A DNA stretch of 64,000 bases from Bradyrhizobium canariense (GCF_900105125.1 NZ_LT629750.1:4739001-4803000); one strand, 5' to 3'. Shown: positions 35,859 to 45,147, counted from the first letter of the stretch. The notes: a model not told the origin generated them from the letters alone. A program made the numbers and translations.

Positions 35859-37253
35859 TCACCTCACCACGAACTCGATGCGGCGGTTCTGCGCCTTGCC
35901 TTCGTCGGTATCATTCGAGGCGATCGGCTGCGTACTGCCATAGCCTGTCGCCGTAAAGCGGTCAGCGGGCAACCCTGCTTTGATCAGATAGTCCGCAACC
36001 GCCTGCGCGCGCTTCTCGGATAGCGCCTGGTTGAAAGCATCGTCGCCGTCGGTGTCGGTGTGTCCTGCGATCTCGATGCTGGCGTTCGGGCAGCGCAACG
36101 CAGTTTCGATCAAGCGGTCAAGCAGCCCCGCGGAATCCGGATCGATGATGGCTCGGCCCGATTCGAAACCAATTTTTCCTTTGCCAAGCAAATCCGAAAA
36201 CAGCTGCTGGCACACGGTGGCATCCACCGGCGCCGCCGCCGGCTTGACGGAAATATCGGCCTTGTACTGCCAGCCTTGCGGAAAATCCTTGCCGAGCCCG
36301 GCACGGATCTGAACCGCGGCCGCATCGTAGAATGCGTCGCCCGAGAGCTTCACTTCGCGGTCCGACACCACCAGCGTGCCGGTCGATAATCGCGACAGCG
36401 CGCCCAGCGCCGGCGCCACCGCGGCTGAAAATCCGCTGGGCGCGCCGATGCTGGCCTTGAGATTGTCGACGACCTTCTCGCTGAAGAACTTCCGCGACGC
36501 CGCCGCAACCAGCGCCGCATGGACGGTGTTACCAGGCACATAGCCGGTCAGCGTCAGCGTGACGGCGACGGGGTCCTTGTAAGCCTGAAAGATGTAGGGC
36601 GGCGCCTTGATCTCGTTCGCCGCGACGGAAAAACCCTCGGGAAGGTTTTTCAGTCCCGCGGCGATCGCTTCGCGGCCGCCGAGGTCGCGAGCCATGCCGG
36701 AAAGGCTGATCTGGGTATCTGAAATGGTGACCTTGCCGTCTTTCAGTTTTCCGATCTGATCGATCAGCAACGCTGCCGCGCCGTCGAAATGCGGCGGGGC
36801 GCCCCGCGACAGGTTCATCTGATCGACAACCTCGACGCCACCAAGAGCAGCGCGGGCCATATCGAGCAATTTGGTCTTTGTGGCCGGCAAGGGTGCACTT
36901 CCACCCAGCGTAACCCTGACCACATCGCGCTCAGCCGACCAGACGAAGGGCTTGGCTTCAGGAACGAGGCGCGTTTCGTCGTTAACCAGCCGTACGCCTG
37001 GCACAGCCTCCACCGCAGCCACAGCGCCGCGACGGCCCTCTTCCGAGAATGCATCCGCCGCAAACGTGACATCGCGGCCGTCGACCTCGATTTGCCGCTT
37101 GTCCAGCACCGTATCCTTCAGTGCAGCGGTGCTTTGCGCGGCCAAATCCGCTTCAAGTGGCGCCGTACTCGACCAGGCCGCGATCGCCCAAAGGATGGCC
37201 AAAGGAATCACACCCGGCCACCATTTGCTGCTCCACCTGAAAAGTCCGTGCAT
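35859..37253 (-). CDS. OmpA family protein with BON-like repeats
   Basis: 464 residues from ATG 37253 (AGGA eight bases upstream). One N-terminal membrane anchor (about 10-30) is followed by several BON-like repeats (DGRDVTFAADAFSEEGRRGAVAAVEAVPGVRLVND; VTISDTQISLSGMARDLGGREAIAAGL; VVSDREVKLSGDAFYDAAAVQIRAGL). A C-terminal OmpA peptidoglycan-binding domain ends the protein (FESGRAIIDPDSAGLLDRLI, IEIAGHTDTDGDDAFNQALSEKRAQAVADYL, NRRIEFVV). It should span the periplasm from the inner membrane to peptidoglycan. It is divergent from a polysaccharide deacetylase gene and coupled to a small membrane protein. Confidence 0.88.
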   Translation of the reverse strand: MHGLFRWSSKWWPGVIPLAILWAIAAWSSTAPLEADLAAQSTAALKDTVLDKRQIEVDGRDVTFAADAFSEEGRRGAVAAVEAVPGVRLVNDETRLVPEAKPFVWSAERDVVRVTLGGSAPLPATKTKLLDMARAALGGVEVVDQMNLSRGAPPHFDGAAALLIDQIGKLKDGKVTISDTQISLSGMARDLGGREAIAAGLKNLPEGFSVAANEIKAPPYIFQAYKDPVAVTLTLTGYVPGNTVHAALVAAASRKFFSEKVVDNLKASIGAPSGFSAAVAPALGALSRLSTGTLVVSDREVKLSGDAFYDAAAVQIRAGLGKDFPQGWQYKADISVKPAAAPVDATVCQQLFSDLLGKGKIGFESGRAIIDPDSAGLLDRLIETALRCPNASIEIAGHTDTDGDDAFNQALSEKRAQAVADYLIKAGLPADRFTATGYGSTQPIASNDTDEGKAQNRRIEFVVR

Positions 37254-37418
37254 TCGATGTCCTGCGCTCTCGGAACGGAGAGAAAACAAACCCTTGCGAG
37301 GCTGTCAAACTGGAAATAACAGGGAATGGTAGGATCAATGCATGGCGGTCCGGCTAACCGTTTCTTCAGCGCTCTCCCGCTAGTTTTCGCACTCGCATCC
37401 CAAGGCCAATCACTCCTG

Positions 37419-38477
37419 ATGAAGCAGCTTCGCAAGAGCGTCATTCGCGCCGGACTGGAAGCGCTTTACTTCAGCGGTGCCCATTATGTGCTGCGGCCGA
37501 TCTTCGCGGGTGTCGGCGCCATTTTCATGCTGCACCATGTGCGGCCACCCGGCGACGCCGAGTTCCAGCCGAACCGGCATCTTGAGATCACGCCAAAATT
37601 CCTGCGCGCCATGCTGTCGCACCTCCGCGCGCAAGGCATCGACATCGTCACGATGGATGAGGTTCACCGGCGGCTGATCGAACGCAGCTTTTCGCGACGA
37701 TTCGCCTGCTTCACGCTGGACGATGGCTATCGCGACAACCGGGACTTCGCGTTGCCGGTGCTGCGTGAATTCGCCGCACCCTTCACCGTCTATGTCGCCA
37801 GCGATTTCGCCGAAGGCACCGGCCGGCTGTGGTGGATCGCGCTGGAGATGGTGATCGCGAAAGCGTCAATGCTCGAGGTCGAGATCGGCGGCGCTGCCGT
37901 GCGGTTCGACACGGAGACGCCGGCCGCCAAGCAGATCGCGTTCGACCGGTTGCACGACTGGCTGCGCGGGCTACCCGGCGAGCTCGACATCGAGCGTGAG
38001 GTCAGCGCGCTGTGCGCCCGTCACGGCGTCGATCAAGCCGCGATCTGTCGCGATCTCTGCATGTCCTGGGACGAGTTGAAACCGTTCGCCAACGATCCGC
38101 TGATCGCCATCGGCGCTCACTCGATCACCCATTGCAATCTCGCCCGGCAGACCGCCGACCATGCCAGCCACGAGATGACCGTGAGCCGCGAACGGATCGA
38201 AGGCGCGGTGCAGCGCCCCGTTCTCCATCTCGCTTATCCCTATGGCGACAAGATCGCGGCCGGCCCCCGCGAATTCGCGATGGCGCGCGCCGCCGGCTTC
38301 AAGACCGCGGTGACGACGCGCCCCGGCATGATCTTCCCCGAGAACGCCGAACACATGACGGCGCTGCCGCGGGTTTCGCTCAACGGCAATTATCAGGACG
38401 CCCGCATTTTGCCGGTGCTGACCTCCGGCGCCGCCACCGCGATGTGGAACGGCTTCCGGCGCGTCGACGCAGCGTAG
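37419..38477 (+). CDS. Polysaccharide deacetylase family protein
   Basis: 352 residues from ATG 37419; the open frame upstream to 37326 overlaps the divergent promoter. The NodB-homology core is present: FACFTLDDGYRDNRDFALPVLREF with the catalytic Asp and metal Asp (LDDGYRD), later IGAHSITHCNL (metal His pair) and VLHLAYPYGD. It removes acetyl or similar groups from a surface carbohydrate. No signal peptide is evident, so it may act on a cytoplasmic intermediate. It is transcribed away from the OmpA gene. Confidence 0.87.
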   Translation: MKQLRKSVIRAGLEALYFSGAHYVLRPIFAGVGAIFMLHHVRPPGDAEFQPNRHLEITPKFLRAMLSHLRAQGIDIVTMDEVHRRLIERSFSRRFACFTLDDGYRDNRDFALPVLREFAAPFTVYVASDFAEGTGRLWWIALEMVIAKASMLEVEIGGAAVRFDTETPAAKQIAFDRLHDWLRGLPGELDIEREVSALCARHGVDQAAICRDLCMSWDELKPFANDPLIAIGAHSITHCNLARQTADHASHEMTVSRERIEGAVQRPVLHLAYPYGDKIAAGPREFAMARAAGFKTAVTTRPGMIFPENAEHMTALPRVSLNGNYQDARILPVLTSGAATAMWNGFRRVDAA

Positions 38478-38499
38478 TTGCGTTCGACGCTTCTTCTCT

Positions 38500-38530
38500 T
38501 CCCTTCTCCCCTTGTGGGAGAGGGGAAAAG
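38500..38530. repeat. Short CTCCCC hairpin repeat
   Basis: CCCTTCTCCCC TTGT GGGAGAGGGG is a hairpin of the kind seen in longer form at 39421-39585 and 47669-47761. It lies between the deacetylase and SDR genes and may end the deacetylase transcript. Confidence 0.5.
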
Positions 38531-38594
38531 TCCCTTCCTTGACTCATGTCCCTCCCGCGCCCAAAACCGCCGATAAAATCAACTGGAGGGCAAC

Positions 38595-39395
38595 ATGTTC
38601 AAGGATCTGTTTTCGCTAAAGGGCCGCGTCGCATTGGTGACCGGCGGATCGCGCGGCATCGGCAAGATGATCGCAGCCGGCTTCCTCAGCCAAGGCGCGG
38701 CGAAGGTCTATATCACGGCGCGCAAGGCCGGACCGTGCGAAGCCACTGCCAAAGAGCTCACGGCCGAGTATGGCGGCGAGTGTATCGCGCTGCCGATCGA
38801 TATCTCCACCATGGCCGGCATCGACATGCTGGCAGCGGAAATCAAGAAGCGCGAACCGAAGCTCGACATTCTCGTGAACAATGCCGGTGCGGCGTGGGGC
38901 GCCGATTTCGACGAATTTCCGGAAAGCGGCTGGGACAAGGTGATGAACCTCAACGTCAAGACGCCGTTCTTCCTGACCAAGGCACTGGCAGCGCCTTTGC
39001 GCGCGGCCGCCACCGCCGAGAAGCCCGCCAAGGTCATCAACATCGCCTCGATCGACGGCATCTTCGTCAATCCGTTGGAGACCTATTCTTACGCCGCGAG
39101 CAAATCGGGACTGATCCACCTGACCCGCCGAATGGCGGTGAAACTGATTCCCGACCACATCGTGGTATCGGCGATCGCGCCGGGACCGTTCAAATCCGAC
39201 ATGAACAAGGCCGCGCGTGACAACGCCGACGAAGTGGCGACGCGGGTGCCAGCGGGACGCATCGGCACCGATGAGGATATGGCGGGTGCCGCGATCTATC
39301 TCGCCTCGCGCGCCGGCGATTACGTGGTCGGTACCACCATCGCGGTCGATGGCGGCATCGTCTACGCCAATGCCGGACTGGAGATCGCCGGATAA
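38595..39395 (+). CDS. SDR family oxidoreductase
   Basis: 266 residues behind a GGAGG site. The Rossmann motif TGGSRGIGKMIA, the NNAGA motif, catalytic Ser in INIASIDGIF and YAASKSG for Tyr and Lys are all present, then APGPFKSDM and DGGIVYA at the end. It is a classical short-chain dehydrogenase, NADP(H)-linked by its second-strand Arg (ITARKAG). It resembles RhlG-like or 3-oxoacyl reductases; the substrate is unknown. It precedes the box cluster but on the opposite strand, so a pathway link is unproven. Confidence 0.9.
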   Translation: MFKDLFSLKGRVALVTGGSRGIGKMIAAGFLSQGAAKVYITARKAGPCEATAKELTAEYGGECIALPIDISTMAGIDMLAAEIKKREPKLDILVNNAGAAWGADFDEFPESGWDKVMNLNVKTPFFLTKALAAPLRAAATAEKPAKVINIASIDGIFVNPLETYSYAASKSGLIHLTRRMAVKLIPDHIVVSAIAPGPFKSDMNKAARDNADEVATRVPAGRIGTDEDMAGAAIYLASRAGDYVVGTTIAVDGGIVYANAGLEIAG

Positions 39396-39420
39396 GGTCA
39401 GGGACAGCCGCCGCGATCGA

Positions 39421-39585
39421 CGGTGCCCCTCGCCCCGCTCTTGCGGGGTCGAGACAAGCTAGCTCGCTCTTAGAGCGTTGGAGTGAGGGGCATCTCTCGG
39501 CCGATGCAATCGCCGTGATACCTTTACCCCCTCACCCGCCGCGCGTGAGCGCGGCGCCCCCTCCCCGCAAACGGGGAGAGCTGAA
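39421..39585. repeat. Paired CTCGCCCC/CTCACCC hairpin repeats
   Basis: Two neighbouring palindromic repeats. The first runs from GCCCCTCGCCCCGCTCTTGCGGGG to GAGTGAGGGGC and is broken by a 9-bp palindrome containing CTAGCTAG-like sequence. The second has CCCCCTCACCC, GCGCGTGAGCGCG and CTCCCCGCAAACGGGGAG. They fill the gap between the convergent SDR and boxB genes and probably act as transcript ends. Confidence 0.55.
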
Positions 39586-39590
39586 CAAGA

Positions 39591-41036
<1,446 letters not shown>

Positions 41037-41083
41037 GGCGTGCTCCTTGGGCTTGTTATGGCGCGCATCGCAACTTGCTTAAT

Positions 41084-41189
41084 CGTCATCCTGAGGTGGG
41101 AGCGCATCTCGCGCGAGCCTCGAAGGATGCCGCTCCGCCTCCGCAGCCATCCTTCGAGGCTCGCTTGCGCTCGCACCTCAGGATGACGG
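41084..41189. repeat. CGTCATCCTGAGG palindromic repeat
   Basis: A ~106-bp inverted repeat between boxC and boxB: CGTCATCCTGAGGTG and GCGAGCCTCGAAGGATG on the left, CATCCTTCGAGGCTCGC and CACCTCAGGATGACG on the right. It folds as a long hairpin in the boxCB transcript and could affect the relative amounts of the two messages. Confidence 0.75.
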
Positions 41190-41200
41190 CGGTATTCTTC

Positions 41201-42889
41201 TCACACTCTCGTCATATCGAACTGCGCCTTCTGTCCGGTGCCGTAGCGCCGCAGCGCGCCGTCTTCGCCGACCGCATTGGGGCGCTGGAAGATCCAGTTC
41301 TGCCACGCCGTCAGGCGCGAGAAGATTTTCGATTCCATGGTTTCGGGTCCGACGAAGCGCAGATTCGCTTCCATGCCGGTGAGGCCGTCAGGCGAAAAGC
41401 TGGTGCGCTCCTCGAGGAATACCCTGACCTCGTCATCCCAATCGATGTCGTCGAGCGCAAAGGTCACGAGGCCGAGTTCTTCGGCCGCCTCCGCATCGAT
41501 CGCTTCGCCGATTTTCTGTTGTGCGCGATCCAGATCGGACGGGTCGGCCTGGAAACGCGATTGCAGCCGGGTCAGGCCGTGGCTCATCGGATAGGGCCCG
41601 AAATTCATTGCGGTCAATTCGATCGTCGGCGGCGCGCGATTGTCGCCCTGCTTCTGGCCAATCAGCATGTAGGAACGGTCGGCGGCGAACACGAGTTCGG
41701 CCAGCGTGCCGACAAAGCACGAGCCCGGCTCGACCAGCGTCACCAGCGTGCGCGAGGTGACGTCGATGCGCTTCAGCACGCGCTTCCAGTACTGCCTGAT
41801 TTCGTTGACCAGCCAATGCGCTTTGTTGGCCTCGAGAAATGCGTCGCAGGCAACGACATTGGCGCGGTCGCCGTGCGACTTGAACAGCAGCATCGCGGTC
41901 TCAAGTTCATTGATGCGCAGATGCAGGATCGCATCATCCAGCTCGCGCGCGACCTGGAGCGGCCAGAACGACGCGCCTTGCGCAATCATGCCGTCGATAT
42001 CGGCAGGCGGCGCCACGTCCGGCGCCTTGATCGAGATGGTCGCGATGCGCTCGGCTCGCGCGATATCAACACTGACATGGCCGTAGCGAATACTGTTGTC
42101 GTCGATGCTGCGGGATAGTGGCGTCAGCGCGATGCCTTTGCCGTTGCCGGCGCGCGTGGAGGCGGCGGCGAATTCCCTGGCGCGCTCGGCAACTCTGGCT
42201 TCGAGCTTGCTGTTGGGCACGATCTCGTCGACCAGCCGCCATTGCACCGCGCGCTTGCCCTTGATGCCTTCCTCGATGGTACAGAAATAATCGGCGTGGT
42301 CGCGGCGCACCTTGCGCTTGTCGACCACGCGCGTCAGTCCGCCGGTGCCCGGCAGCACCGCCAGCAACGGCACTTCCGGCAACGCGACGGCCGCAGCGCC
42401 GTCGTCGGCGAGAATGATATGATCGGTCGCCAGCGCCAGCTCGTAGCCACCGCCGGCCGCAGTGCCATTGATCACGGTAATAAAGCGCTGTCCGGAATTT
42501 TCGCTGGAGTCTTCGAGACCGTTGCGGGTCTCGTTGGTGAATTTGCAGAAGTTCACTTTGTGGGCGTGGGTCGCGCCCGCCAGCATCCGGATATTGGCGC
42601 CGGCGCAGAACACGCGGTTCTTGGCTGAACGCACCACCACCACCTTCACGCCGGGATGCTCGAAGCGCAGCCGCTGCACCACGTCGGCCAGCTCGATATC
42701 GACACCGAGATCGTAGGAATTCAGCTTGAGCTGATAGCCTTCGAACAGGCCGCCATTCTCGTCGACATCCATGGTCAGCGTCGCGACATCGCCCGCGACA
42801 TCGAGCTTCCAGTGCCGGTAGCGCGACGGATCGGTCTGGAAATCGATGTATTTCGCGCTGCCCGCGAGGACGCGATCTTCACCGGCCAT
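41201..42889 (-). CDS. boxC: 2,3-epoxybenzoyl-CoA dihydrolase BoxC
   Basis: 562 residues from ATG 42889 (AAGGGTGG upstream); the open frame to 43036 runs across the transposon end and is not native. BoxC is a two-domain crotonase-fold enzyme that opens the epoxide ring of 2,3-epoxybenzoyl-CoA with two waters, giving 3,4-dehydroadipyl-CoA semialdehyde and formate. The first crotonase half is clear (VVVVRSAKNRVFCAGANIRML; INGTAAGGGYELALATDHIILADD; LPEVPLLAVLPGTGGLTRVVDKRKVRRDHADYF). The second half (SCFVGTLAELVFAADRSYML) is diverged, as in the family. Its upstream region was invaded by an IS1595 element. Confidence 0.94.
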   Translation of the reverse strand: MAGEDRVLAGSAKYIDFQTDPSRYRHWKLDVAGDVATLTMDVDENGGLFEGYQLKLNSYDLGVDIELADVVQRLRFEHPGVKVVVVRSAKNRVFCAGANIRMLAGATHAHKVNFCKFTNETRNGLEDSSENSGQRFITVINGTAAGGGYELALATDHIILADDGAAAVALPEVPLLAVLPGTGGLTRVVDKRKVRRDHADYFCTIEEGIKGKRAVQWRLVDEIVPNSKLEARVAERAREFAAASTRAGNGKGIALTPLSRSIDDNSIRYGHVSVDIARAERIATISIKAPDVAPPADIDGMIAQGASFWPLQVARELDDAILHLRINELETAMLLFKSHGDRANVVACDAFLEANKAHWLVNEIRQYWKRVLKRIDVTSRTLVTLVEPGSCFVGTLAELVFAADRSYMLIGQKQGDNRAPPTIELTAMNFGPYPMSHGLTRLQSRFQADPSDLDRAQQKIGEAIDAEAAEELGLVTFALDDIDWDDEVRVFLEERTSFSPDGLTGMEANLRFVGPETMESKIFSRLTAWQNWIFQRPNAVGEDGALRRYGTGQKAQFDMTRV

Positions 42890-42924
42890 GGGCCACCCTT
42901 GAGCTATGACGATTGATCTTGATA

Positions 42925-42938
42925 TGCACAATAATGCA
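42925..42938. promoter_or_regulatory. Candidate BoxR operator 1 (TGCA-N6-TGCA)
   Basis: TGCA at 42925-42928 and 42935-42938, six bases apart, 36 bp before the boxC start. From memory, BzdR and BoxR of Azoarcus bind direct TGCA repeats with this kind of spacing and release them on binding benzoyl-CoA. boxR is encoded in the same cluster, so this is a plausible repressor site. Confidence 0.6.
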
Positions 42939-42974
42939 TGTTTTTGCGCCCGTCCAGCCAGAAACGCCAAAATA

Positions 42975-42988
42975 TGCATTTTGTTGCA
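42975..42988. promoter_or_regulatory. Candidate BoxR operator 2, at the transposon edge
   Basis: A second TGCA-N6-TGCA at 42975-42988, centred exactly 50 bp from the first. It straddles the transposon boundary: its last three bases (42986-42988) are the end of the element's inverted repeat. The uninterrupted host sequence would have read TGCA-N6-TTCA. Confidence 0.5.
42978..42985. repeat. Target-site duplication, left copy
   Basis: ATTTTGTT directly left of the element; the same eight bases follow its right end at 46694-46701. An AT-rich 8-bp duplication is what IS1595-family transposases make. Confidence 0.85.
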
Positions 42989-43009
42989 CATTATAACCTT
43001 GACAAAGCA
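42986..43009. repeat. Left terminal inverted repeat
   Basis: 24 bp beginning GCACATTATAACC and ending GACAAAGCA, an exact reverse complement of 46670-46693; the match ends at 43010. Confidence 0.92.
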
Positions 43010-43017
43010 AGATGCAA
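42990..43017 (-). promoter_or_regulatory. Outward promoter at the transposon end
   Basis: On the minus strand TTGCAT (43017-43012) is followed after 16 bp by TATAAT (42995-42990), a good housekeeping promoter that points out of the element toward boxC, 100 bp away. The -10 box lies inside the terminal repeat. Both candidate BoxR operators lie between it and boxC. Confidence 0.5.
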
Positions 43018-43080
43018 TGCCGCATACGGATGCCACTCCCGAACAAGCTGATTTGCCTGCGGGGGTTGGCGCGCCCGATA

Positions 43081-43857
43081 TTACTGTTCACCTGTCGGCT
43101 GATTCCCCTCCGGGGAAGAACTTCCTTTTGCGCTCCGCTCCGCGTGGAGACGGCGCGCTTCCTTTTTTGCAGCCCTCGCCCGGTCAAGTTCCAACTGTGA
43201 CGGTGTGGGTGTCGGGGGTCCGCCTAGAGCTGCCTGAGCCTTTGCTACATGAAGGGCTTTCTCTGTTTCGTCTATCCACTGGGGCACATGTTCGAGTGGA
43301 GGATTATGCAAAGGCGGTTGCGTCGGTATTGGAGGCCTTGGAAAGGGGTTCTCGGATACTCGTCCTGCCTGCCGATTGATTTCGCCGTTGATGAAGTTAA
43401 GCATCTCCATTGTGGCATTGAAGTAATCAAGCTGCTTTTGAAGTAGCTCGATATCAACGTGTTTCCAGTCGTGAGAAAAGTTCGTGTTTTTCGCTGAGTT
43501 TTGCAGGTCAGCAAAATACACGCCGCTATCGGGTTCGGCTTCATCGCCCCAATTGCAATGGGCATATTGGTTGCGTATGGAAACGCAGTGCCAAATCATC
43601 GGTGTGACAATCTTCTGCTCTTCTTGCAGGCCCAGAACTTCCGCCGCTGGCACCATTAACCGCAAGGCGGCTTCGATTCGTGGCGATGTCGCTCTCAGCC
43701 CATAAAGCATCGCCAGAACGTGGTTTATGAGTTTGTGGGCGATTGCTGTATTGTAGCAGGCGGTAACTTCAATCTCTCCGAAGGACGCCAGGATGTGGCC
43801 GATCAAGGCCCCCTCTGCTTGGTGTCTGCGAAATGCAGGGTTGATATACATAGCCAT
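43081..43857 (-). CDS. HEPN-like passenger protein
   Basis: 258 residues from ATG 43857 (or ATG 43851). The long open frame upstream to 44034 is antisense to another gene and looks non-coding. The helical N-terminal half contains SIRNQYAHCNW, which fits the R-x4-H motif of HEPN domains (RNxxxH), a fold found in many RNA-cutting toxins and defence proteins. The C-terminal third is Pro-rich, then charged (DRARAAKKEARRLHAERSAKG). No family is recognised with certainty. It ends about 70 bp from the left transposon end. An RNase or toxin role is inference. Confidence 0.65.
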   Translation of the reverse strand: MAMYINPAFRRHQAEGALIGHILASFGEIEVTACYNTAIAHKLINHVLAMLYGLRATSPRIEAALRLMVPAAEVLGLQEEQKIVTPMIWHCVSIRNQYAHCNWGDEAEPDSGVYFADLQNSAKNTNFSHDWKHVDIELLQKQLDYFNATMEMLNFINGEINRQAGRVSENPFPRPPIPTQPPLHNPPLEHVPQWIDETEKALHVAKAQAALGGPPTPTPSQLELDRARAAKKEARRLHAERSAKGSSSPEGNQPTGEQ

Positions 43858-44047
43858 GCCGAAGACCGACCCGGTGAAAGAGATTGAACTGCACCCCGAC
43901 GCATGGGAGCGCTTTGAGCGCGCCGCTGGTGTAGTAGCGAAAGCTCCCCCGCAGCATCGGGTGGCGAAAGAGAAGTCTCTAAAGGCCAATCCGAAAGTGA
44001 AGAAAGCGGTGAAGAAGTCTCGCAAAACAACCAATAAAGCGGGTTGA
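43856..44047 (+). CDS. Small basic passenger protein
   Basis: 63 residues. A short acidic/hydrophobic start (MPKTDPVKEIELHPDAWERFERAAGVVAK) is followed by a very Lys-rich tail (NPKVKKAVKKSRKTTNK). Its ATG at 43856 overlaps the start codon of the divergent HEPN-like gene within a single CATG. No domain is recognised; the shape would suit a nucleic-acid binding partner. No strong ribosome site is visible, so it is less certain than its neighbours. Confidence 0.5.
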   Translation: MPKTDPVKEIELHPDAWERFERAAGVVAKAPPQHRVAKEKSLKANPKVKKAVKKSRKTTNKAG

Positions 44048-44086
44048 ACTCCTATCGCTAGACAATTTCAGCGATATGATCGTTAA

Positions 44087-44452
44087 ATGGTGGGGACCAG
44101 TGTCAAACAAATATTGGAGGCGGTTGGCGTCAGCGAATCCTCGCTGGATGGGGTCCGACTTGCACAGGGTGTTGTGGGAAAATCGAGTTACGTAGCGGGT
44201 GTAGCCCTGCTGGCCCTATTAGTTGTCGCCTATTCACTGAGAGATTCTGGCTACCTACTCGCAGTCGCTTGTTTCATTGTGGTATTGTTTTTTGGCTATT
44301 TCGCCGGCGTGCTTTGGTTCGCCAACAAACATCCGGATATGGCCCTTTTGGAGGGGGCCGAATTAGTAAAATGGCGGCAGATAGAAATGGCCGCCAAGGG
44401 TCAGCCCGCGCTCCCGAACGCAACCCAGCAAGTCATTGGGGGCGAGTCTTGA
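44087..44452 (+). CDS. Two-helix membrane passenger protein
   Basis: 121 residues: a soluble N-terminus (about 30 residues), two adjacent hydrophobic helices (YVAGVALLALLVVAYSL; LLAVACFIVVLFFGYFAGVLWF) and a cytoplasmic-type tail. No family is recognised. Its stop is followed after one base by the start of the SinR/Cas2-like gene, so the two are translated together. A small two-helix membrane protein next to a nucleic-acid-type protein is a layout seen in defence systems, but no function is shown. Confidence 0.65.
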   Translation: MVGTSVKQILEAVGVSESSLDGVRLAQGVVGKSSYVAGVALLALLVVAYSLRDSGYLLAVACFIVVLFFGYFAGVLWFANKHPDMALLEGAELVKWRQIEMAAKGQPALPNATQQVIGGES

Positions 44453-44453
44453 G

Positions 44454-44801
44454 ATGGCTAAAAGTTTTTATGCAGTAATGATCCGGTGGGACATTCTCCC
44501 GACAGAAGCTAAGGTCAGCGAGATTGACGCAACCTTGGGAGTGTTGGGGGACTGGTTGCGGTTTGGGGGGCACAACTGGCTCATTTGGTCTGAAAGTACC
44601 CCGTCGCAGATTTATGCAGCCCTTGCTGGGAAGCTTTCGCAAAAAGATAGCGAGTTGATCGTAAATTTTGACCCAAACTCCTATTCCGGTTGGGCCCCAA
44701 AATGGGTTGACGACTGGATTACTCAGCGTCGCGACGGAGCGTTGAAAGTCATCAGTCCTCCGTCGCCGTCTTTCGCATCACTTTTCGAGCCAAAGCCCTA
44801 G
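44454..44801 (+). CDS. SinR/Cas2-like passenger protein
   Basis: 115 residues from ATG 44454. The layout matches the short ferredoxin-fold SinR/Cas2-like proteins: a first strand MAKSFYAVMIRWDI, then LGDWLRFGGHNWLIWSES, then PSQIYAALAGKLSQKDSELIVNF, then GWAPKWVDDWI. In that family the order is strand, helix, W-rich strand, helix, strand, and a GWLP..WdWl-type ending. The C-terminal tail is Pro/Ser-rich. Cas2 proper is an adaptation nuclease; these relatives stand outside CRISPR loci and have unknown roles. It is coupled to the upstream two-helix membrane protein. Confidence 0.65.
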   Translation: MAKSFYAVMIRWDILPTEAKVSEIDATLGVLGDWLRFGGHNWLIWSESTPSQIYAALAGKLSQKDSELIVNFDPNSYSGWAPKWVDDWITQRRDGALKVISPPSPSFASLFEPKP

Positions 44802-44830
44802 AGAGCTTAGTTGTCCGTCAAAAGGACAAC

Positions 44831-45133
44831 CTAAGCGGCCTTGGCGGCCGATGCCATTTCGATTGTTTCTAGATCGCGCTTGATCTTGGGCTTTGTCACT
44901 TCCACGGCATATCGAGCCTGAAGATTGAGCCAAAACTCAGGAGTGGTGCCAAGCGCCTTGGCGAGACGGAGTGCCGTATCGGCAGAAATGCTAGTCTGCT
45001 CGCTCGCGATCCGCTCGATACGTGTGCGAGGAATGTGGCAACGTTCTGCGAGGGCATATGCTGTGAGGCCCATAGGCACCATGAATTCCTCGCGAAGAAC
45101 TTCGCCGGGATGAAGGGGTGCTAACTTGGCCAT
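44831..45133 (-). CDS. higA: HigA family antitoxin
   Basis: 100 residues with a helix-turn-helix of the HigA/VapI type: LHPGEVLREEFMVPMGLTAYALAERCHIPRTRIERIASEQTSISADTALRLAKALGTTPEFWLNLQARY. This start (HPGEVLREEF) and the TPEFWLNLQ ending of the domain are the family signature. It neutralises HigB and represses the operon. It follows higB by 14 bp, the toxin-first order usual for HigBA. Confidence 0.93.
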   Translation of the reverse strand: MAKLAPLHPGEVLREEFMVPMGLTAYALAERCHIPRTRIERIASEQTSISADTALRLAKALGTTPEFWLNLQARYAVEVTKPKIKRDLETIEMASAAKAA

Positions 45134-45147
45134 CTCTAACTCCTATT

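Noticed and set aside
42890-43036. N-terminal extension of BoxC through the transposon end
   Set aside because: The extra residues are encoded by the operator region and the inverted repeat; ATG 42889 has a good ribosome site and gives the normal BoxC length.
43858-44034. N-terminal extension of the HEPN-like protein
   Set aside because: The 59 extra residues are antisense to the small basic gene and rich in Ser, Phe and Arg, as shadow frames are.
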